Part shown: one piece after another, positions 32,403 through 37,892 of the stretch
How the letters are laid out: each line of letters begins with the position of its first letter
Numbering within the stretch: position 1 is the first letter of the stretch
Assembly (NCBI GenBank): GCA_024644385.1
Contig: JAHELB010000012.1
Coordinates: 1-37,892, forward strand
DNA: 37,892 nt
Source: Nitrosopumilaceae archaeon
GTDB lineage: Archaea > Thermoproteota > Nitrososphaeria > Nitrososphaerales > Nitrosopumilaceae
Direction: 5' to 3'
Made by a program: the position numbers and the translations under genes
Notes under the pieces: model-generated
The model's input: the letters and a program-made list of their open reading frames with translations, nothing else
Told to the model about the DNA's origin: nothing
Database searches by the model: none

Positions 32403-34865
32403 TTGAAAACTGTATTGTTCCTAGTGTTGATTGTAGCAACAATAATCATACCCAATGTAAATGCGCAAGAGTCCAAAGATTTTGGATACAAGATGATGCC
32501 TGAAAAACTCGTTGAAGGGACTGATGGTATTTTACAAGTTTATGGACTTCAAAAAAATATTCCGGTTTCAAATTCCATTAATGATTTGATTGTTACTTCT
32601 TCTGATCAACGAGTAATTCAGATTTTGGAATTATCTACAAATACAGAAACCTCTATCACAACTGTAAGATTAAGAGCCGTTGATTCTGGAACTGCAAATA
32701 TTGCAATCGCTGCTCCCGGGTTTACATCAAAAGAATTTTCAATTACTGTTTATGACATTAAACAGGGAGGACAGAAATTATTAGTAAAGACAGTTCCAGA
32801 TACATTCACAATCAATGGTCCCACACAGGGATATTTTTCAGTAGAGCTTGCAGATGTTGATTCCAACCCTACGTTGGCCAAGCAAGATACCATAATTTCA
32901 ATTACTGCATCAAATTCTGAAATCGTCAATCTTTACCAAAATGAAATAATGATAAATGAGGGAGAATATTTTGCCATTGGAGAATTTCAGGCAATTAAAC
33001 CAGGTGAGGTCACAATATATGCAGAGACACCAAACACAGATTCTGGAAGCAGCAAAATCAAAGTATTTGGTGCCGCAGGAGAGGATTCTGATAGTGAGGA
33101 TGAATATACAATTCAACTATATGTATTGCCAGAAAAAATTAGTAATTTTGCTACCTCTAGTACTTTTGCAATTGTTCAATTACAAGGACCAGATGGATCC
33201 CCCATTAAGGCAACCAACACCATTCCAGTTTCATTAAAAATCGACCACGCTAAATCAATTTTTAATGATAATAGGAGTAATGTAATAAGCACTGTAGATT
33301 CTCTGGTAATTCCTCCCGGTTCTTCTACTGGATATGCCAAATTATCTGTAAAAGCAGGCGTACAAGAAACTTACAGTGTAAGTATATCGGCAGAAGATTA
33401 TCATGTTTCAAACCCTGTAAAATTTCAAACAGTCTTAACACCCGATGTAAACTCACCGCTGACAAAATTGGAAACTATTCCATTAATGGCCACAGGATCC
33501 GAACAACTCATTGGAGTGCTATACCCGGCTGATGAAAACGGTGTCTCCTTGATTAACTTGCAAACTGTAGAATCTGAAATTTATTCTTCTGATAGAGATG
33601 CTTTGACGATATCGGATGACAGAATGGGGAAAGGTTCAGGTGCCAAATTAATTTATGGAAAAGTAGGGCAAACTGTAATAGATCGACTGATAGTTACTAT
33701 TGTAGGGGAAGAAATAGAAACCGTATTTCCAATAGTGTATGGACCTGAAAGAAATGAGCTTGAATTAGTTTCTGAACCCTTGATCTCCAAAGTAATGCCA
33801 GGTACAAGTTTCCCCATGATGGTGTATCTTATTGATGAGGACGGCGCTAGTTGGTATTTTCCAGACACTTCAAATGTTGTTATGGGTCCAAATGAATATG
33901 TAAAAACAACAGTTCAAACTATTAGTGAAGGACAATCCATAAGTATGTTAAATTCAAAATCAATAAAGGAGGGGAAAACAACTCTTGCCTTTGAAGCAAA
34001 TAAATTTACCAGCACTGTAGGTTTTGATACCGGAATTTCAAAAACTTCTAAAATCGCATTAGCATCTCCAGACCATTTGTTAACTGGAATGAAAAATACA
34101 TTATCACTGCAAATTTTAGATATTGATGGTAATCCTATTTTTGCAAATAAAGATATTGAGTTTAGAATAGCAACCAATGATAATACTATTGAAATGCCTC
34201 AAACTGTAACCATCAAAAAAGGAACCTATAATTCATTTTTTGATATTATTCCAAAACAACCAATTGAAACAGAAATTTCTATCCTCGCAAGTGATTTTCC
34301 ATTATCAAAATTTAATCTCAATACTGTTAAAACAACTCCATCATTAATCATTTCAACGGTAAACTCCATTACGTCGGGAGAAGCTTTTGATTTAGTTTTA
34401 GATGCCAAAATTTTGGATGTTCCAATTAGCAATGTTGAGATAAATTGGGATATTCAGGGTGCACAAATCCAAGAAATCTCCAAAGTTACTGATAATAATG
34501 GAAAAATCAAACTGTCTTTGCTGGCAGGCGATCCAGGAATGATTACCATTCGAGCAACCACATCAGAATTTGATCAAATAACAGCATCAAAACAGATCAA
34601 AATAATGGCTCCGGGCCAAACAGTTGCTGGTACTACTCAAAATGAAGATTTCTTAGGAGGAAATATGGTGCTGATTCTTATTCCAGGAGTGGTGATTGGA
34701 AGCGGCATTCTCTTACGCAAAAGGAGTCTACTTGAGCCGATTTCTGAGAGATTTCCCTTTTTTGAAAGCGTCCTAGATAAATTTGATGTAATGTTTGAAA
34801 AGATGGAATTTTCTGAGAAATTTGAAACAATCAAAGAAAAGATCCCTATAATTAAAAATAGGTAG
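32403..34865 (+). CDS. Secreted, membrane-anchored beta-sandwich (Ig-like) surface protein, 820 aa
   Basis: The TTG start at 32403 gives the signal peptide MKTVLFLVLIVATIIIPNVN with cleavage near NAQ. No ATG is available upstream in frame. The body is a string of beta-sandwich-like segments (AVDSGTANIAIAAPGF, AIKPGEVTIYAETPN, LLAGDPGMITIRATTSEF), with the Gly-x-x-x-Ile-x-x-x-Ala motif typical of bacterial-Ig-like folds. A single membrane span near the C-terminus (MVLILIPGVVIGSGILL) leaves about 50 charged residues inside. It follows the FlaJ gene by 69 bases and may form part of the surface scaffold or S-layer-associated stalk for the pilus. Confidence 0.85.
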   Translation: MKTVLFLVLIVATIIIPNVNAQESKDFGYKMMPEKLVEGTDGILQVYGLQKNIPVSNSINDLIVTSSDQRVIQILELSTNTETSITTVRLRAVDSGTANIAIAAPGFTSKEFSITVYDIKQGGQKLLVKTVPDTFTINGPTQGYFSVELADVDSNPTLAKQDTIISITASNSEIVNLYQNEIMINEGEYFAIGEFQAIKPGEVTIYAETPNTDSGSSKIKVFGAAGEDSDSEDEYTIQLYVLPEKISNFATSSTFAIVQLQGPDGSPIKATNTIPVSLKIDHAKSIFNDNRSNVISTVDSLVIPPGSSTGYAKLSVKAGVQETYSVSISAEDYHVSNPVKFQTVLTPDVNSPLTKLETIPLMATGSEQLIGVLYPADENGVSLINLQTVESEIYSSDRDALTISDDRMGKGSGAKLIYGKVGQTVIDRLIVTIVGEEIETVFPIVYGPERNELELVSEPLISKVMPGTSFPMMVYLIDEDGASWYFPDTSNVVMGPNEYVKTTVQTISEGQSISMLNSKSIKEGKTTLAFEANKFTSTVGFDTGISKTSKIALASPDHLLTGMKNTLSLQILDIDGNPIFANKDIEFRIATNDNTIEMPQTVTIKKGTYNSFFDIIPKQPIETEISILASDFPLSKFNLNTVKTTPSLIISTVNSITSGEAFDLVLDAKILDVPISNVEINWDIQGAQIQEISKVTDNNGKIKLSLLAGDPGMITIRATTSEFDQITASKQIKIMAPGQTVAGTTQNEDFLGGNMVLILIPGVVIGSGILLRKRSLLEPISERFPFFESVLDKFDVMFEKMEFSEKFETIKEKIPIIKNR

Positions 34866-34882
34866 TTTTGTGAAAAAATAGA

Positions 34883-35530
34883 TTAAGTATTCAGAGCCTC
34901 TAGAAAATTTTCAGTTGATTTATGAGAAGAAATACTTTTAATATTTTCCTTCAAGGAATTTAATACATCGTTGTAAGAGTCACCCAACAAGTCTTGTAAA
35001 ACCTGTTTTAAAATTTCTGGATTGTCATAACAATCTTCTAGGGTGCTATTATGATCTTTTTGTAACATTAAAACAATTTTATCAAATTCCTCTAATCCTA
35101 ACTCTAGAAATGTATTTTTTATGGCCAAAGTAACCATAGTTTTTTTCATCTGATCTACAGAATCCCCTGTTGGAAGGCAAAGTTTATGAGTTTTTCTTAA
35201 AATGTCATCAACATCTATGGGTTCTCTAATTACAGCAGATGGTTTTAAGCGATTTAATTCAATTTCTTTATTGATGCTTAATTTATCATAAATTACAATA
35301 ACATTTGCTTGTGGATTTGTATCACGTATTTTTTGTAATGCAAAGATTCCGTCATAAATAGGCATGATAATATCTAAAAATAAAACATCAGGTTTTAATT
35401 TTTGAAAAAGAAATATGGCATCTTGACCATTATGGCCTTTCCCTACAACCTTAATTCCATTACTAGTAAGAAGTTCACTGAATAATTCTATAGTTTCTTT
35501 ATCGTCGTCTATTACTACGGCTCTAATCAA
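34883..35530 (-). CDS. Receiver-domain response regulator with shared C-terminal domain
   Basis: Residues 1-115 form a REC domain: acidic pocket Asp8-Asp9, phospho-acceptor Asp53 (VLFLDIIMP). The usual Thr/Ser (near residue 81) is replaced by Tyr, and the Lys of the Lys-Pro motif is replaced by Glu102-Pro103 (IREPID), so switching may be atypical. There is no DNA-binding domain. Residues 134-213 match the C-terminus of the MoxR ATPase without gaps (29 of 80 identical by hand). It is convergent with the surface protein gene and divergent from the short TrmB gene. A regulator of the MoxR-VWA machine is inferred. Confidence 0.88.
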   Translation of the reverse strand: MIRAVVIDDDKETIELFSELLTSNGIKVVGKGHNGQDAIFLFQKLKPDVLFLDIIMPIYDGIFALQKIRDTNPQANVIVIYDKLSINKEIELNRLKPSAVIREPIDVDDILRKTHKLCLPTGDSVDQMKKTMVTLAIKNTFLELGLEEFDKIVLMLQKDHNSTLEDCYDNPEILKQVLQDLLGDSYNDVLNSLKENIKSISSHKSTENFLEALNT

Positions 35531-35642
35531 TGATGATTTTTTGTGGGTATTTTATAAAAAGTTGTCATAATGTACACAGGATTTTGTGTGTCATATTAAA
35601 TTACATAATCTCCCTTATGTTACATTTAAAATAATACAATCC

Positions 35643-36155
35643 ATGGAACGAGAAGAAACAATTGCACGAAGTATCGATAACCAAGGTGCCTTAATTCTAG
35701 CTTTACAAGAGAAATTAAGAGATTTTGGCTTGACAAAAAATGAATCCAAAATATACATATTCTTGAGTAAAAACGGACCTAAAAAAGCGATAGAAATTTC
35801 TCGAGAAGAAAGTATTCCAAGAACTGAAACATATCATTTACTTTCAAATTTAGAAAACAAAGGAATTATCACCCCATCAATTCAAAGACCAACAAGATTT
35901 TCCGCAGTAATGATAGAGAAAGCCATTGAATCTATAATTGAAAATCAACTAAAAAGAATTGATGAATTAAAATTACTAAAAGACGACATGGTAGATTTAT
36001 GGAATTCTTTTCAAAATATACGACACAATAGTAAATCAGACTTTTTAAAATTTGAAGCAGCTATGAAAAAATATGCAAAATCAGATAGATTGAGAGCCAA
36101 TTTTAAACGAAATTTAAAAGAAATGAGACATAAATCAGATATGTTAGATAATTAA
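35643..36155 (+). CDS. TrmB-like transcriptional regulator, short form
   Basis: ATG at 35643 (MEREETIARSIDNQG) was chosen over a GTG at 35586. Residues 28-99 form the winged helix (FGLTKNESKIYIFLSKNG, PRTETYHLLSNL), matching the long TrmB at 18962-19834 (38 of 72 identical). A coiled-coil helix follows (ENQLKRIDELKLLKDDM), and a basic tail ends the protein at 170 aa. It lacks the effector-binding C-terminal domain, so it may act as a dimerising partner or competitor of the long form. It precedes the prepilin peptidase gene by 30 bases, suggesting control of pilin maturation. Confidence 0.85.
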   Translation: MEREETIARSIDNQGALILALQEKLRDFGLTKNESKIYIFLSKNGPKKAIEISREESIPRTETYHLLSNLENKGIITPSIQRPTRFSAVMIEKAIESIIENQLKRIDELKLLKDDMVDLWNSFQNIRHNSKSDFLKFEAAMKKYAKSDRLRANFKRNLKEMRHKSDMLDN

Positions 36156-36185
36156 AAAGAAAAGTAATCTGAGGGGATATGGATT

Positions 36186-36875
36186 ATGATCGAATTTGAT
36201 ATTATGCACATTCGAATTTTACTTGCTTTGGTAATGTTAAGTGCTGCTACAATAATCGACATTCGCAAACGAGAGATATCTGACTTAATGTGGATAATTT
36301 TTGGAATTATTGCAGTAATTCTTGTATTCTTTGAACCAAATTTAGTGGAGGCAGCACTAGGAATTGGATTCTCTTTAATTGTAGCACCTCTGGTACTGAT
36401 ACTATGGAGGTTTGGATTATTTGGCGGAGCTGATGCATTGGGACTGATTGTACTATCGGCCCTAGCACCAATGGCTACTTTGTCTGATTCAGCAATAAGT
36501 CCATTTACGATTCTAGTTAACAGCGCTCTACTTTCAATAACCCCTATGATATTCAACTTTATACGAAACTCTGTATTAATTTTAAGTAGTGTAGATATCT
36601 TCCAGGACTTTGATGAACCAAAATCAAAGAAAATCTTTGCAATGTTTCTTGGGTATAGATCCAAAAATCCAAAATACAGTTTTTCATTAGAAAGAACAGT
36701 AGGAAAGAAAAAAAGATTGAATATAGCATTACATCATTCAGATTCTGCAGAATACTGTACAACCCCTGATACTTGGGTCACCCCAGGATTGCCTTTTATG
36801 ATTTTCATTTTAGGAGGGTTTATTGTACAGATTCTATTTGGAGATGTTATTCTAGGATTGATCGGCCTTACATAA
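36186..36875 (+). CDS. Archaeal type IV prepilin peptidase (PibD/FlaK family, A24)
   Basis: A polytopic aspartic protease. The two catalytic aspartates are Asp25 in ATIIDIRKREISD and Asp83 in FGGADALGL, the archaeal form of the GxGD motif. About six hydrophobic segments are visible, including the last (FMIFILGGFIVQILFG). A cytoplasmic loop of about 70 residues (near 130-200) is charged. It should cleave the class III signals of the pilins at 23638-24087 and 28626-29291 and of the LamG adhesin at 21188-23641. ATG start at 36186. Confidence 0.92.
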   Translation: MIEFDIMHIRILLALVMLSAATIIDIRKREISDLMWIIFGIIAVILVFFEPNLVEAALGIGFSLIVAPLVLILWRFGLFGGADALGLIVLSALAPMATLSDSAISPFTILVNSALLSITPMIFNFIRNSVLILSSVDIFQDFDEPKSKKIFAMFLGYRSKNPKYSFSLERTVGKKKRLNIALHHSDSAEYCTTPDTWVTPGLPFMIFILGGFIVQILFGDVILGLIGLT

Positions 36876-36962
36876 AGAAAATTATTAATTTTAAACATTG
36901 CCATTGTTAGATTCATGTTTATTCTACGTTTTTTTTAAAAAGAAAAATTTGTAAAAAAATTA

Positions 36963-37892
36963 ATGCCAAAAAAACTTGTCTTTGTTTTGGCCAATCTAGT
37001 TTTATTGGCAGGGTTTTTGCCTGCATTTGCAGAAGTAACAGATTTGCAATTAGACAAAAGTTCCTACATGCAAGGAGAGTCAATGAGTGTAAAAGGAGTT
37101 GTATCGGGTGACTCTTCGGGATTAGTTTCGATTGTACTAAGGGATCCCAACAATAAATTTGTATTATTAAGTCAGGCATTTATACAAGATGATAATTCTT
37201 TTGAAAAAATAATCCCAATCAATGAAAAATTTCAGTTAATAGGAAACCATAATGCAACAGCCTTTGTTCTAAATATGACAGCAGGAAAAACTCAATCCTT
37301 TAACCTTGTGAATATTTTACCTGAAAAAGAATTAGGTTCAAAAGACAAGTTTTCGGAGCAGTTTCAATTACCGGATTTCATATTAAAAGACACCCTCACT
37401 CAAGGTAAGGAAAAAATAGAAAACAATCCAGAACCAACGAGTTTTCAAATCCAAGAAGAATCGTCTGTTAAAAGGTCACAAGAAAAAATTAACAATAATG
37501 AATCCCAAATTGCAGATTTTGTAGATATCAGCAAAGACCCACAGCATTATTTGGATAGATATTATAACGAACCAGACTACAAAATATGGTTTGATAGAAA
37601 TTATCCAAACTTGACAATAGAAGAGGCAGTAGGCTATGAAGGAGTAAAAAAAACTGGGTCTAGTTCTATAAACGAAAATGTAGGTACAAGTATTATTCCA
37701 CAAGCCGAGGCAATATCATCTATGGCTTCACCAATAAATTCAGAGTCTAAAAGGGAGAATGAGAAAGTTGTGTTATTTTTGGGTGGATTGGGAATCTTAT
37801 TTGGCGCTGTATATGGAGTAAAGAGAAAAGCAGAGAGCAATACAAGACTTTTTTCATTTAACAAATCAAGTATTTACAGAAAAATTACCTTA
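36963..37892 (+). CDS. Secreted thaumarchaeal surface protein, C-terminus beyond window
   Basis: The frame starts at ATG 36963 and stays open for 310 codons to the window end. The signal peptide is MPKKLVFVLANLVLLAGFLP with cleavage near AFA-E. A beta-rich domain (GESMSVKGVVSGDSSGLVSI) is followed by a charged linker and the motif YLDRYYNEPDYKIWFDRNYP, then TIEEAVGYE. A membrane span (VVLFLGGLGILFGAVYGV) and a basic tail lie near the visible end. The YNEP-x-Y-x-x-WFDxNYP motif recurs in exported proteins of ammonia-oxidising archaea as I recall. The reverse-strand frames here are shadows. Confidence 0.78.
   Translation, partial: MPKKLVFVLANLVLLAGFLPAFAEVTDLQLDKSSYMQGESMSVKGVVSGDSSGLVSIVLRDPNNKFVLLSQAFIQDDNSFEKIIPINEKFQLIGNHNATAFVLNMTAGKTQSFNLVNILPEKELGSKDKFSEQFQLPDFILKDTLTQGKEKIENNPEPTSFQIQEESSVKRSQEKINNNESQIADFVDISKDPQHYLDRYYNEPDYKIWFDRNYPNLTIEEAVGYEGVKKTGSSSINENVGTSIIPQAEAISSMASPINSESKRENEKVVLFLGGLGILFGAVYGVKRKAESNTRLFSFNKSSIYRKITL

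Noticed and set aside
37476-37864. Two leftward frames near the right edge
   Set aside because: They are shadows of the open secreted-protein frame from 36963, which has a signal peptide, a recognisable motif and a membrane anchor.
1-37892. CRISPR arrays, insertion sequences, integrase or prophage genes, rRNA
   Set aside because: No regularly spaced direct repeats, transposase or integrase motifs, or rRNA-like sequence were noticed on either strand.

Overview
The window is AT-rich archaeal DNA, most likely from an ammonia-oxidising thaumarchaeon (Nitrosopumilaceae type). Supporting signs are many TTG and GTG starts, tight operons without strong ribosome binding sites, archaeal-type TrmB, KaiC-like and Lrp/RAM-domain proteins, a PduO-type cobalamin adenosyltransferase, a DUF35-thiolase pair, a CFI-box surface protein, and archaeal pilins with an FlaI/FlaJ motor and a PibD-type peptidase. 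No insertion sequence, CRISPR array, rRNA or origin was seen. The only RNA gene recognised is tRNA-Phe(GAA). No gene-free stretch exceeds 300 bases.

Bases 1-18140 are mainly housekeeping. They hold small hypotheticals, an Hjc-like nuclease, an LLM oxidoreductase-thiolase-DUF35 operon, a sugar nucleotidyltransferase, divergent purK and purE, threonine dehydratase with an ACT domain, a class III nucleotidyl cyclase, a VOC protein, a CFI-box surface protein beside a decayed gene, two stand-alone RAM-domain proteins, tRNA-Phe, a cobalamin adenosyltransferase, an HD hydrolase and a LOR/SDH-type enzyme. Several very short genes are included: three zinc-ribbon-like microproteins (5086-5211, 9789-9911, 10853-10999) and a 49-residue protein (4185-4334).

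Bases 18141-37892 form a contiguous cell-surface and regulation island. Leftward from a divergent promoter near 26.3 kb run a MoxR-type AAA+ ATPase, a polytopic membrane protein with a C-terminal cysteine tail, a small pilin, an 817-residue pilin-like protein carrying a LamG/concanavalin-like domain, two unknown charged proteins, a TrmB-like regulator and a KaiC-like ATPase. Rightward run an unknown protein with a disordered tail, a VWA protein of the NorD/CbbO/ViaA kind, a second pilin followed by a terminator-like hairpin, an FlaI-type ATPase, an FlaJ-type membrane platform and an 820-residue secreted, membrane-anchored beta-rich protein. Beyond these lie a receiver-domain protein, a short TrmB paralogue, a PibD-type prepilin peptidase and a second secreted protein that runs off the window.

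My reading is an archaeal type IV pilus or adhesion system rather than an archaellum, because no ArlH, ArlF or ArlG was recognised beside the motor genes. A MoxR-VWA pair is embedded in it. The MoxR ATPase and the response regulator share a gapless 80-residue C-terminal domain (29 of 80 identical by hand count), which suggests that both dock to the same partner. This is the best candidate here for an undescribed system.
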